DNA from: Pseudomonas weihenstephanensis
GTDB lineage: Bacteria; Pseudomonadota; Gammaproteobacteria; Pseudomonadales; Pseudomonadaceae
Reading direction: 5' to 3'
NCBI RefSeq assembly: GCF_001043055.1
Contig: NZ_JYLF01000003.1
Span: 372,001 to 436,000, forward strand
Length of the DNA: 64,000 nucleotides
Made by a program: the position numbers and the translations under genes. This document shows positions 34,410 through 44,709 of this stretch, in pieces. Numbering within the stretch: position 1 is the first letter of the stretch; each line of letters starts with the position of its first letter. A model generated the notes under the pieces. That model searched no databases, was not told the DNA's origin, and was given only the letters and a program-made list of their open reading frames with translations.

Positions 34410-35843
34410 TCAGGGATGAACGGCGGGTATAGGTCGTTGCGCGGCGATCGGACCATGGCTTGTGATTACCCATTGATCGCTTTTGAACTGGCGATTGATC
34501 GCCTCTTTGATGTCTTGCCGAGTGAGTGATTGGGCCTGCATGGCCAGCGCATCAAAGTGTCTGGGCAGGCCGTGAGCGCCCATGATGAGTAATTGTTGGA
34601 GCATTTGCGCATTGCTGGCACTGGTCAGCGGCAGGTTACCTGCCAGTTGGCGCTTGGCAGCGGTGAGTTCCTGCTCAGTCGGCCCTTCGTCCAACCACTG
34701 TGAAAACAGGGCCTTGACCCGCTCAATTGCGGCGTCTTGCAGGCCGGGTTCGGTCTGCAAGCTAATTGTCCAGGGGCCGCCTGCGTGCCAGGCCGGCATG
34801 AACGAAGACGCTCCGTAGGTCAGCCCGTGTTTGTGGCGTAACTCATTCATTAGACGGTTATGGCTGGCCCCGCCAAATATCAGATTGGCCACTTGCAGGG
34901 CAACGTAATCGGGGTGCTGTGCAGGTACGCCGGGCTGTGCCAGCAAGATCAGGGTTTGGCTGGCGGGGGAATCGAGGTGTGTATGCCCGGCAGGGGGCGC
35001 AAACGCGGTGGTGATCGCGACAGGCGCCAGTGCAGGCCCTTGGGGCAGCGCTTGGCTGAGTGCGATGCTTAAGGTTGTTGCGTCGTCCAGCGATATATCC
35101 CCCACGATCACCAGCAGCGCGTTGGCGGCGGTGTAGGCCTTCTGATGAAATGCCCGCACGTGCCCTTCATCAATCAACCCAAGACTTTGGTCGTTACCCT
35201 GCTGGGCGCTGGCGTAAGGGTGGCCGGCATACAACCGGGCATGCAGGTCTTGTTGGGCAAGGGCTGTGCGATTGTGCCGGGTGATCTTGAGTTCATTGAG
35301 CAGCGACGCTTTGGCGCGGTCGATGGCCGCAGGTGTGAAAGCCGGTTCAGAAACCAGCCGGGTAAGCAGTTGCACGGCTGCGTTTCGTGTTTCGTTGTCA
35401 CTCAGGGTGCGCAGGCTTAACCGGGCTTCATCTTTGTCCAGTGAGGAGGTCAATTGAGCGCCTAACTGATCAAGCGTTTCGCCGATAAGCTGAGCTTCCA
35501 TGCCTTCGGCGCCTTGGCTCAGCATTTTCAATGTCATGGCCGCAAGCCCCGGTGCGTCATCGTCTCTGCTGCTCCCGGCAGCAAAGCGGATGCTCACGTC
35601 TACGACGGGAATTTCACGGGTTTCAATAAACAGTACACCAGCGCCTTCGTGCGTAGTCCAAGCCTGTATTTGCAGTGCCCGGGTTTCGATTTGGCGGTCA
35701 TCAAGGCTTTTCAATGTCTGTAATCCGTGCGGTACAGCATCAAGTGCCAGCGCTGAACACGTCAGGCAAATGCCCGTGAACAGTGTCGTGATTAAAGCCA
35801 CTGTCTGGGATGTACGCGTGGGAGCCACGGGCATGTTAGTCAT
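34410..35843 (-). CDS. M16 protease homologue, non-catalytic subunit (array copy C)
   Basis: 477 residues with an N-terminal signal sequence (VALITTLFTGICLTCSALA, cleavage near ALA|LDA). Lacks HxxEH (aligned region GLAAMTLKMLSQGAE) and keeps the Arg...Tyr motif in LMNELRHKHGLTYG near 343, so it is the partner subunit of copy B. The ATG at 35843 has GGAG 8 bases upstream and overlaps the copy B stop by 8 bases (ATGACTAA). Most similar in layout to copy E and to the conserved subunit at 39339-40829. Confidence 0.83.
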   Translation of the reverse strand: MTNMPVAPTRTSQTVALITTLFTGICLTCSALALDAVPHGLQTLKSLDDRQIETRALQIQAWTTHEGAGVLFIETREIPVVDVSIRFAAGSSRDDDAPGLAAMTLKMLSQGAEGMEAQLIGETLDQLGAQLTSSLDKDEARLSLRTLSDNETRNAAVQLLTRLVSEPAFTPAAIDRAKASLLNELKITRHNRTALAQQDLHARLYAGHPYASAQQGNDQSLGLIDEGHVRAFHQKAYTAANALLVIVGDISLDDATTLSIALSQALPQGPALAPVAITTAFAPPAGHTHLDSPASQTLILLAQPGVPAQHPDYVALQVANLIFGGASHNRLMNELRHKHGLTYGASSFMPAWHAGGPWTISLQTEPGLQDAAIERVKALFSQWLDEGPTEQELTAAKRQLAGNLPLTSASNAQMLQQLLIMGAHGLPRHFDALAMQAQSLTRQDIKEAINRQFKSDQWVITSHGPIAAQRPIPAVHP

Positions 35844-37182
35844 GTTTTTTCTCCTGCCCGGAAACATAGGCGGCGCTGAAACGGTTCTCGGTGAGGTAGG
35901 TGCTGGCCAGCTGCTGGATGTCGGCGGGCGTCAGTGCGCGCAGCGTTTGGGCTTGCGTGTCGAGGGTGGACCAAGGCAGGCCGATGCTTTCCAGTTCGCC
36001 TATTTCGCTGGCTTGTTTTTCAACCTGATCGTGGGCGTAGATGCGTTTGGTGATGAGCCTTCGTTTGGCACGATCTAAGGTCTGGGCACTGACCTGGGTG
36101 GTTTTTAACTCGCTAAGCTGTGCCCAAATCAAGCGTTCAACGGCTTGCGGTGTTTCAGTGCGTGACGGGCTGATTTCGGCCCAGATTCTGAGCAAGGCAT
36201 CACCGCGATTCAGCAGGTCGTAATGTGAATAAGTCCCCGCCAGCAGACCTTGCTGATGAACCAGACGAGCCTTGATAAGCGAGCTGTCGCTGCTGGCCAG
36301 CAGTTCGTTGAGCAACAGCAGGCCAAAGGCGGTTTTAGGGTCTTGCGCGGTGTTTAAGCTGGGCAGATTAAAGGCCATGACCAATTTCCCACTGGGGCTT
36401 GGGAGGTCAAGGTGCAGGCTTCGGCGCCCAATAAGTGTCAACTCTGTCGGTGGCCTCGCAGCCGTTAGCGGACGCGGGGTAAGGGGGCCGAAATGCTCGG
36501 TGACCAACCCTTGAACCTGCTCCAGCGTCACATCCCCTGCAATGACCAGTAAGGCGTTGTTTGGCGCATACCACTGTCGGTACCACTGGGTGAGTTGCAG
36601 ATGTTGCAGGCGACCAATGTCATGCATCCAGCCCAGCACAGGGGTTCTATAAGGACTTGCTACATGGGCTATGGTTTTGATCCGCTCATTGACCAGGCTC
36701 CAGAGGTTATTGTCGACCGTTGTGCGTCGCTCGTTTTCGATGACTTGGCGTTCTGTCTGCAACTGGGCTTCGCTCCAGCGTGCGCTGTTCATCTGGTCTG
36801 CCAGGATTTCGAGAGACACGGCGAGCCGGTTTTTAGCCTGCAACTGGGTATAAAAAGTGGCATCCGGGCGGGTCGTTGCGTTGGCGCTGATGCCCAGCGA
36901 CTCAAGCACCTTCAAGCCTTCGCCCTGTGGCAACTTGCTGCTGCCTTTGAACACCATGTGCTCCAGGGCGTGAGACAAGCCTGTTTGCCCTTGTTGCTCA
37001 TAACTGGCGCCCACTTTGTACCAAAGCTGGGACGCGACCACGGGAGCGCGGTGGTCTTCGCGAACGATGACTTTAAGGCCGTTTTGAAGTGTAAAAACGT
37101 GAGTAGGAGGGGGTGTTTGTGCATAAACGGTCGCGGGCAACCACAAGGCGATAAGCCAACGACCCAAAAGAGGGTATTTCAT
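35836..37182 (-). CDS. M16 zinc metalloprotease, catalytic subunit (array copy B)
   Basis: 448 residues with a signal peptide (MKYPLLGRWLIALWLPATVYA|Q). Zinc site His71-Ala-Leu-Glu74-His75 with the third Glu in ERQVIENERRTTVDNN. The sequence DNGLKVIVREDHRAPVV-like core (here QNGLKVIVREDHRAPVV) is close to the conserved pseudomonad protease at 40822-42177, suggesting duplication from it. Pairs with copy C. AAGGA about 9 bases upstream supports the start. Periplasmic peptidase by inference. Confidence 0.86.
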   Translation of the reverse strand: MKYPLLGRWLIALWLPATVYAQTPPPTHVFTLQNGLKVIVREDHRAPVVASQLWYKVGASYEQQGQTGLSHALEHMVFKGSSKLPQGEGLKVLESLGISANATTRPDATFYTQLQAKNRLAVSLEILADQMNSARWSEAQLQTERQVIENERRTTVDNNLWSLVNERIKTIAHVASPYRTPVLGWMHDIGRLQHLQLTQWYRQWYAPNNALLVIAGDVTLEQVQGLVTEHFGPLTPRPLTAARPPTELTLIGRRSLHLDLPSPSGKLVMAFNLPSLNTAQDPKTAFGLLLLNELLASSDSSLIKARLVHQQGLLAGTYSHYDLLNRGDALLRIWAEISPSRTETPQAVERLIWAQLSELKTTQVSAQTLDRAKRRLITKRIYAHDQVEKQASEIGELESIGLPWSTLDTQAQTLRALTPADIQQLASTYLTENRFSAAYVSGQEKKHD

Positions 37183-37199
37183 CCGGGAAGATCCTTGAG

Positions 37200-37282
37200 T
37201 GTTCTGAGTAGGTCAGAACAGGTTGGATCAGCCCGAGTACTGCAAGGCGTTATATAGGTAGCGCGGCTGACTTAAAGAGCGA
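37200..37282 (-). other. Spacer with stem-loop upstream of array copy B
   Basis: TGTTCTGA (37200-37207) and TCAGAACA (37213-37220) form an 8-bp stem with a 5-base loop, then GGTTGGATCA and GCGTTATATAGGTAGCGC. The TATATA on the minus strand could be a -10 element, though no -35 stands out. Resembles the spacer at 34325-34409. Confidence 0.45.
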
Positions 37283-38545
37283 TCAGGCTTCTCGCGCAAA
37301 GATATGCGTGACGCTTAAGCGCTCCGGGCAGAAATACTGATTAGCGACGCGCTGGATGTCATCAGCCGTGATGCGCTGCAATTGTGCGGGTTCGCTATCG
37401 ATCAGCGTCCAGCTTTGGCCGATGGCCTCAAGGTTGCCAATGACCGAAACCTGTACCTCCAGTGAGTTCAGCTCATCAAGCTTTTTCAGGGCCTGAGCCT
37501 GGCCGTAGCGCAGAGTGTCGGGGTCGAGTGCATGGAGTTTTAGCCCCTCAAGCAGCTGTTTTATTTCCAGTTCAACCTGTGGCAGCGACGCAGAGGTGTG
37601 TGCACCGAGCGTAGCCGCGATCAGAAACAGGTCATCGTTGAGGCGATAACCCGGCAGGCGGGTGATGGCGCTGGTCAGCGTTTTTTTCCCCTCAGATAAC
37701 TTGCCTGGTAGCCAGGCGTCAGGGCCGCTGGTGAGCAAGGCACTGATAACTTGCAACGCCCGGATATCTTGAATGTTTTCGGTGGTAGAGACGCTGGGTG
37801 TGTTGAAGGCCATTTGCAGGCGTGGCAGCTCGGTGTCCAGATATTGCGTGAGCCTGCGCTCCGCAGTGTGCGGCTCGCCCACCGGTTGTTCCTGCCTCTT
37901 ATAGGGGGTGCCGCGTGCGAAACCTCCAAACAGGCGTTGAACCACCGGCTGGGTGTGTTCGAGTGTCGTATCCCCTGCAATGACTAGAATCGTGTTGTTG
38001 GGCGCGTAGTTCTCCTTGTGCCAGTGCAGCACATCTTCAACGGTGATGTGGTCAAGGTCAGCAATATCGCCGAACGTGTGAGCTTTACCGGCTGCCGGAA
38101 AGATGAGTTGTTCAAATTGTGAGGTGATCCAAAAGTCGGAGGTGAAGTAGGGATCTGCACGTTCCAGTTCTTTTGTGCGCTTTATGCCTGCGTTGAGGCG
38201 CTCTTGGGACAGTATCGGTTCCTCCATTCTGCTCGCCAGCATCTGAAGTACCGACGACAACGCGGCACGGGGGGCTTCAAGGCTATATGTGCTGACATCG
38301 TAATCAAGCCAGCCATTGGCGATGGCGCCGATTTCATTGATCAGGGCTTTATTTTTGAACGCAGCGCCGCCTGTAAGGTATGCCAAGCCTTGTTGGTCAG
38401 GACGTTCATGGCGAGTGCCTACTTTGTGAAACAGTGAGGCGCAGACCATTGGGATGCCCGGGTCTTGGCGTATGACAACGCGCAAGCCGTTGTCCAGCGT
38501 AAATAGGTGAGTTGCTTTGTCGGTATTGGGTCGCATATTCAACAT
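37283..38545 (-). CDS. Degenerate M16-like protein without zinc site (array copy A)
   Basis: 420 residues. Aligns along its length with the catalytic-type subunits (FTLDNGLRVVIRQD at the start; second domain ADDIQRVANQYFCPERLSVTHIF at the end), but the zinc motif is replaced: where HALEH is expected it reads Tyr56-Leu-Thr-Gly-Gly60, and the downstream ENERR region is also lost. The Arg...Tyr pair of the other subunit type is absent as well. It has no signal peptide, unlike its neighbours, so it may stay in the cytoplasm. Start either at 38545 (ACGGA directly before) or 38536. No stop or frameshift, so it is maintained as a coding gene. First gene of the array transcript. Confidence 0.75.
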   Translation of the reverse strand: MLNMRPNTDKATHLFTLDNGLRVVIRQDPGIPMVCASLFHKVGTRHERPDQQGLAYLTGGAAFKNKALINEIGAIANGWLDYDVSTYSLEAPRAALSSVLQMLASRMEEPILSQERLNAGIKRTKELERADPYFTSDFWITSQFEQLIFPAAGKAHTFGDIADLDHITVEDVLHWHKENYAPNNTILVIAGDTTLEHTQPVVQRLFGGFARGTPYKRQEQPVGEPHTAERRLTQYLDTELPRLQMAFNTPSVSTTENIQDIRALQVISALLTSGPDAWLPGKLSEGKKTLTSAITRLPGYRLNDDLFLIAATLGAHTSASLPQVELEIKQLLEGLKLHALDPDTLRYGQAQALKKLDELNSLEVQVSVIGNLEAIGQSWTLIDSEPAQLQRITADDIQRVANQYFCPERLSVTHIFAREA

Positions 38546-38682
38546 TCCGTTGTTCAGGGACGCGCTGATCAGGTGCAGATTTGCACATGAGGCGTGTGGT
38601 TTATTTGAACAGGCAGAATGCGATGGTGTGAGGGCGTGGAGGCGGTAAATAAATATGGAGGTTAATCGCGGGTGGGTTTGTA

Positions 38683-38711
38683 AACCTCTACCGCAGACTG
38701 CGGTAGAGGTT
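38683..38711. terminator. Terminator hairpin between rsmD and the M16 array
   Basis: AACCTCTACCGCAG and CTGCGGTAGAGGTT form a perfect 14-bp stem just after the rsmD stop. On the plus strand it is followed by ACAAAAAATTT; on the minus strand by ACAAACC. It most likely ends rsmD transcription and insulates the array, which then needs its own promoter. Confidence 0.75.
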
Positions 38712-38733
38712 ACAAAAAATTTAGCAGTTGCCT

Positions 38734-39339
38734 TTAAACCGTAGGCGCTTCGACGGCTTCACGCTGCCACAGGGCATAGTTCACGCCCCCGGCTTTTTGT
38801 TCGCGGTGCAGGCGCCAATTGGTAGGCAGGCCCAGTTCTGAGGGGCGCAGCTCGCTTTCGGTGTATACCCACGCCTCGTCTGCCAACCAGCCGCGTTGTT
38901 CCAGCAGGTCGCACGCTGGCTTGAGCAGGTCCTTGTGGAACGGCGGGTCGAGGAACACCACGTCAAAGGTGTCACTCGGTGTTGCGTCCAGGTAGCGCAG
39001 GGCGTCTGTTTGCTGCACTTCACCCACCGTGCAGCGCAGGATGCCCATGTTTTCGCGGATGTTGGAAATCGCATCGCGGTTGCTGTCCAGCGCCACGCCT
39101 TTGGCAGCGCCGCGGGACATGGCTTCGAGGAACAGCGCGCCGCTACCGGCAAACACGTCCAGAACCTTGGCGCCGCCGATATGCGGTGCCAGCCAGTTGA
39201 ACAGGGTTTCACGTACCCGGTCGGGTGTAGGGCGCAGGCCTTCTACGTGGGGGAAGTCCAGCTTGCGGCTGCGCCATTCCCCGCCAATGATGCGTAACTG
39301 ACCCGCACCCGAGTGCGATGTGTTTTTTGGCTTTGCCAT
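38734..39339 (-). CDS. rsmD: 16S rRNA (guanine-966-N2) methyltransferase
   Basis: Methylates G966 of 16S rRNA. 201 residues with an N-terminal RIIGGEWRSRKLDFP segment, the RPTPDRVRETLFNWL motif, SAM-binding VLDVFAGSGALFLEAMSRGA (near 58) and the catalytic FLDPPFH (NPPF-type, near 130). The ATG shares one base with the stop of the preceding M16 gene (TAATG), so it is translated in that operon. Usual length. Confidence 0.95.
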   Translation of the reverse strand: MAKPKNTSHSGAGQLRIIGGEWRSRKLDFPHVEGLRPTPDRVRETLFNWLAPHIGGAKVLDVFAGSGALFLEAMSRGAAKGVALDSNRDAISNIRENMGILRCTVGEVQQTDALRYLDATPSDTFDVVFLDPPFHKDLLKPACDLLEQRGWLADEAWVYTESELRPSELGLPTNWRLHREQKAGGVNYALWQREAVEAPTV

Positions 39340-40829
39340 TAATGCTCCGGAACCCCAAGAGGTTGCTCTGAAGGTTTGTCGGTGGGAGGTGGCAGTGGTT
39401 TTTGCGGCACGGTTGGGCCTGCGGTCACTACGACCATTTTATCGGCGCTCAGGTGCTTGTTCATGGCGGCCTTGACCTGCTCGGTAGTCAGGTTCTGGGA
39501 CTGCTGCATGAAGGTTTCGAGATAGTCCAAAGGCAAATCGTAGAAGCCCATTGCGCCCAGTTGGCCGACGATTGCCGCGTTGCTGGCGGTGGACAGCGGG
39601 AAGCTGCCTGCCAATTCACGCTTGGCATCGTCGAGTTCTTTTTGCGTGGGACCTTGTTTCAGGTAGTCGGCCAGAATGTCTTGCACCAGTTTGAGCGTGC
39701 CTTCGCTCAGTTCGGCGCGTGTTTGCAGGTTAATCATGAACGGGCCGCGCGCTTGCATCGGGCTGAAGCCTGAGTAAACGCCGTAGGTCAGGCCACGTTT
39801 TTCACGTACTTCGGTCATCAGGCGCGTGCCAAAACCGCCACCGCCCAACACCTGGTTGCCCAGTGACAGCGCCGCGTAGTCCGGGTCGTCGCGGTCAATG
39901 CCCAATTGCGACAACAGCAAGTGAGTTTGTTTGGACGGGAACTCAATGTGGGTAGCGCCCGCTTTGGGTTCGCCCGGCTGTACGGTTTTGGGCAGCGCCG
40001 GGCCTTTAGGCAGTGCTGCTGAAACCTGCGCCGCCATTGCCTCGGCTTCTTCACGCGACAGATCACCCACAATCGCGATCACCGCATTGCCTGCGGTGTA
40101 GGCCTTGTTATGGAAGGCTTTGAGCTGATCGACGGTGATCAAAGCGATGCTGTCAGCGTTGCCATCACTGGCATGGGCGTACGGGTGGTTGCCGTACAGG
40201 CGCTTGAACAGCTCATCGCTGGCCAGTTTGCCGGGGTTTTGCTTCTGGAACTCAAAGCTGGCCAGCAACTGATTTTTGATGCGCGCCAGCGAGTCGGCCG
40301 GGAACGTCGGTTTGCCAATCACTTCAGCGAACAGGTTAAGCGCCGGGGCACGTTTGGCCGGGTCGCTCAGGCTGCGCAGCGAGACCACCGCCATGTCGCG
40401 ATAGGCGCCGTTGCCAAAATCAGCGCCTAGGCCTTCAAAGCCCTGGGCAATCGCGCCGACATCTTTGCCCGCCACGCCTTCGTTGAGCATGGCATTGGTC
40501 AGCAAGGCCAGACCGGGCGTGTTGTCGTCCTGGCTACTGCCGGCGGCAAAAGTCAGGCGCAGGTCGAACATCGGCAGCTGCCGGGCTTCGACGAACAGCA
40601 CTTTGGAACCCTCGGCGGTTTTCCAGGTTTGCACGTTCATTGCGCGATGGCTGGGGGCCTTGCCGTCGAGTTCGGCCAGCGATTCGAGCGTGTGCCCGGC
40701 CTTGGCGTTTTCAAGTGCGGGGCTGGCCACGGACACGGCCGGGCTGGCGAAGTAATAGCCGAGTGCGCCGACCAGGACTGCGGTGGTCAGGCCGAGCAGG
40801 GCGTAGCGGGGACCTTTACGCTCACTCAT
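39339..40829 (-). CDS. M16 protease homologue, non-catalytic subunit (conserved pair)
   Basis: 496 residues. The N-terminus is cytoplasmic-basic then hydrophobic (YALLGLTTAVLVGALGYYFASPA), a signal anchor or signal peptide. HxxEH is missing (GLALLTNAML), while LMTEVREKRGLTYG near 350 has the Arg...Tyr pair. It is the partner of the catalytic subunit encoded upstream with an 8-base overlap (ATGAGTGA). The same pair precedes rsmD and flanks ftsY in P. aeruginosa (there PA0371/PA0372, from memory), so this is the ancestral copy from which the array likely arose. Confidence 0.86.
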   Translation of the reverse strand: MSERKGPRYALLGLTTAVLVGALGYYFASPAVSVASPALENAKAGHTLESLAELDGKAPSHRAMNVQTWKTAEGSKVLFVEARQLPMFDLRLTFAAGSSQDDNTPGLALLTNAMLNEGVAGKDVGAIAQGFEGLGADFGNGAYRDMAVVSLRSLSDPAKRAPALNLFAEVIGKPTFPADSLARIKNQLLASFEFQKQNPGKLASDELFKRLYGNHPYAHASDGNADSIALITVDQLKAFHNKAYTAGNAVIAIVGDLSREEAEAMAAQVSAALPKGPALPKTVQPGEPKAGATHIEFPSKQTHLLLSQLGIDRDDPDYAALSLGNQVLGGGGFGTRLMTEVREKRGLTYGVYSGFSPMQARGPFMINLQTRAELSEGTLKLVQDILADYLKQGPTQKELDDAKRELAGSFPLSTASNAAIVGQLGAMGFYDLPLDYLETFMQQSQNLTTEQVKAAMNKHLSADKMVVVTAGPTVPQKPLPPPTDKPSEQPLGVPEH

Positions 40830-42177
40830 GGGTTTTCTCCTCGGGCAGTACATGCGCAACGCTCAGGCGGTCGCGAGTGAAATAGGTACGCGCGGCTTGC
40901 TGGATGTCGGCCGGGGTCACTTTTTGTAAGTCTTGCAGTTCAGTGTCCATCAGCTTCCAGGACAAACCGACGGTTTCGAGCTGACCAATAGAGGTGGCTT
41001 GGGAGGTGATCGAGTCACGCTCGTAGACCAGCCCGGCGATCACTTGGGCGCGCACGCGCTCCAGTTCTTGCGCGGTAGGCGGCGTTTTTTTCAGCTCATC
41101 GAGCAGGCGCCATACACCCGCTTCGGCTTGAGCCAGGGTGACTTTCTTCTGGCTGTTGGGCATGGCGCTGAGCAGGAACAGGCTGTCGCCACGGGTGAAC
41201 GCGTCGTAGCTCGACGAAGCGCCGGACACCAGTTCTTCACCACGCTCCAGCTGTGTCGGCATGCGCGCACTGTAGCCGCCATCCAGCAAGGCTGAAATCA
41301 GGCGCAAGGCGTTGGCGGTGACCGGGTCTTTGGCGGTGGACACGCTCGGTACGTTGAAACCCATCATCAGGCTTGGCAGTTCGGTTTGAACGTGGACTTT
41401 GAGCAACCGTTCGCCGGGGGTCGCCAGTTCAAGCGGTGCCTTGGCAATTGGAATTTGACGCTGAGTCACCGGGCCGAAATAACGCTGGGCCAGCTTTTTG
41501 ACTTCATCCGGGGTCACGTCACCCACCACCACCAGGGTGGCGTTGTTGGGGGCATACCACTCTTCATACCAGGCACGCAGCTCGGCAACGTTCATGCGCT
41601 CCAGGTCAACCATCCAGCCGATGGTCGGCGTGTGGTAGCCACTGGAGGGGTAGGCCATTGCGCTGAACAGCTCGTAAGCTTTGCTCATGGGCTGGTCATC
41701 GGTGCGCAGGCGGCGCTCCTCTTTAATGACTTCGATTTCGCGCTTGAACTCTTCTGGCGGCAGACGCAGGCTGGCCATGCGGTCAGCTTCAAGCTCGAAC
41801 GCCACACCCAGGCGGTCGCGGGCCAGCACTTGGTAATAGGCGGTGTAGTCATCGCTGGTAAAGGCGTTTTCCTGTGCGCCGAGGTCGCGCAGGATCAACG
41901 AGGCTTCGCCGGGACCGACTTTGTTACTGCCTTTGAACATCATGTGTTCAAGGGCGTGCGAGAGACCGGTCTTGCCGGGCGTCTCGTAACTGGAGCCCAC
42001 CTTGTACCAGACCTGTGACACCACCACCGGCGCACGGTGATCTTCGCGCACGATGACTTTAAGGCCGTTGTCCAGGCGGAACTCGTGGGTAGGCTGCGGT
42101 TCGGCCGCCAGGGCCGAAAGCGGGAGGCAAACTGTGCTGAGCAACAGGCCAGCAGCGCGGCGGGCTAGAGCATTCAT
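40822..42177 (-). CDS. M16 zinc metalloprotease, catalytic subunit (conserved pair)
   Basis: 451 residues with a signal peptide (LLLSTVCLPLSALA|AEP). Zinc site His74-Ala-Leu-Glu77-His78 and third ligand in EIEVIKEERRLRTDD. Begins an operon with its non-catalytic partner and rsmD. Periplasmic heterodimeric peptidase by family; the substrate in pseudomonads is not known to me. Divergent from ftsY across a 355-base gap. Confidence 0.9.
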   Translation of the reverse strand: MNALARRAAGLLLSTVCLPLSALAAEPQPTHEFRLDNGLKVIVREDHRAPVVVSQVWYKVGSSYETPGKTGLSHALEHMMFKGSNKVGPGEASLILRDLGAQENAFTSDDYTAYYQVLARDRLGVAFELEADRMASLRLPPEEFKREIEVIKEERRLRTDDQPMSKAYELFSAMAYPSSGYHTPTIGWMVDLERMNVAELRAWYEEWYAPNNATLVVVGDVTPDEVKKLAQRYFGPVTQRQIPIAKAPLELATPGERLLKVHVQTELPSLMMGFNVPSVSTAKDPVTANALRLISALLDGGYSARMPTQLERGEELVSGASSSYDAFTRGDSLFLLSAMPNSQKKVTLAQAEAGVWRLLDELKKTPPTAQELERVRAQVIAGLVYERDSITSQATSIGQLETVGLSWKLMDTELQDLQKVTPADIQQAARTYFTRDRLSVAHVLPEEKTHE

Positions 42178-42532
42178 TCGTTTTTAAACCTGTTGGGCTG
42201 CCCGCTTGGCCTTAGCGTCGGCGGGTGAGGAGGTGCTAGGATACTGATCCGTTTTACTGGCGGCCACGTCTATCCGGCCTTTGACGATCAGGCGACGTTT
42301 GATCGGGCAGTATAGAAGCCCGCTTGGCGATGTGGATGCATGTCGGTAAATTTCATGTTTTTGCCGATTTTTCTGTTCAAAGTCCGAGTAAAGACGAAGT
42401 TTCGCAGGTGTTTTTTACCCTTCGACTAAGTTGTGTGCGAACGAGCTGACGAAAATACAGTCTTTTTCACACCGAATATTATTTGCCGGGGCGCCACAGT
42501 GGCGCGTCGCTACGATGAGATAGCCGTCCTCC
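42178..42532. promoter_or_regulatory. Divergent intergenic region between the M16 operon and ftsY
   Basis: 355 bases without a gene. It must contain the promoters for both directions. On the minus strand a TATCCT -10-like box lies near 42237-42246. A tight palindrome GCGCCAC-A-GTGGCGC (42491-42505) lies 28 bases before the ftsY ATG and would form a hairpin in the ftsY leader. No small gene with a ribosome binding site was found on either strand. Confidence 0.5.
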
Positions 42533-44037
<1,505 letters not shown>

Positions 44038-44041
<4 letters not shown>

Positions 44042-44709
44042 TTCGTTTCGAGCAGGTCGGTAAACGCTATCCAAATGGACATGTGGGCCTGCACGAGCTG
44101 AGCTTTCGGGTCCGCCGTGGCGAATTCCTTTTTGTGACCGGCCATTCTGGCGCGGGCAAAAGCACGTTGTTGCGCCTGTTGCTGGCGATGGAGCGGCCCA
44201 CCAGCGGCAAACTGCTGCTGGCCGGCCAGGACCTGAGCCAGATCAGCAATGCGCAGATCCCGTTTCTGCGTCGTCAGATTGGCGTGGTGTTCCAGAACCA
44301 CCAACTGCTGTTTGATCGCACCGTGTTCAACAACGTCGCCTTGCCGTTACAGATTCTTGGGTTGTCCAAGGCTGAAATCGCCAAACGCGTTGATTCGGCG
44401 CTGGAGCGCGTATCGCTGTCGGATAAAACCGATTTGTACCCAGGCGACTTGTCCACCGGCCAACAACAGCGCGTGGGTATTGCGCGCGCAATCGTGCATC
44501 GTCCGGCGTTGCTGCTGGCCGATGAACCCACCGGTAACCTCGACCCGCGTCTGGCGGCGGAAATCATGGGCGTATTTGAAGACATCAACCGTTTGGGCAC
44601 CAGCGTCCTGATCGCCAGTCACGACCTGGCCCTGATCGCCCGCATGCGCCACCGCATGCTGACCTTGCAGCGCGGCCGATTGATCGGTGACGGGGAGGCA
44701 GGGCAATGA
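44038..44709 (+). CDS. ftsE: Cell division ABC transporter ATP-binding protein FtsE
   Basis: With FtsX, couples ATP hydrolysis to activation of periplasmic peptidoglycan hydrolases at the septum. 223 residues: Walker A GHSGAGKST (near 36), Q-loop VVFQNHQLL, signature LSTGQQQR (near 140; the family has LSGGEQQR-type variants) and Walker B ALLLADEPTGNLD. ATG overlaps the ftsY stop and its own stop overlaps the ftsX start, both ATGA. Confidence 0.96.

Noticed and set aside
37283..38545. Pseudogene call for the degenerate M16 copy
   Set aside because: The frame is intact over the full family length with no internal stop, so it is kept as a coding gene with altered function.
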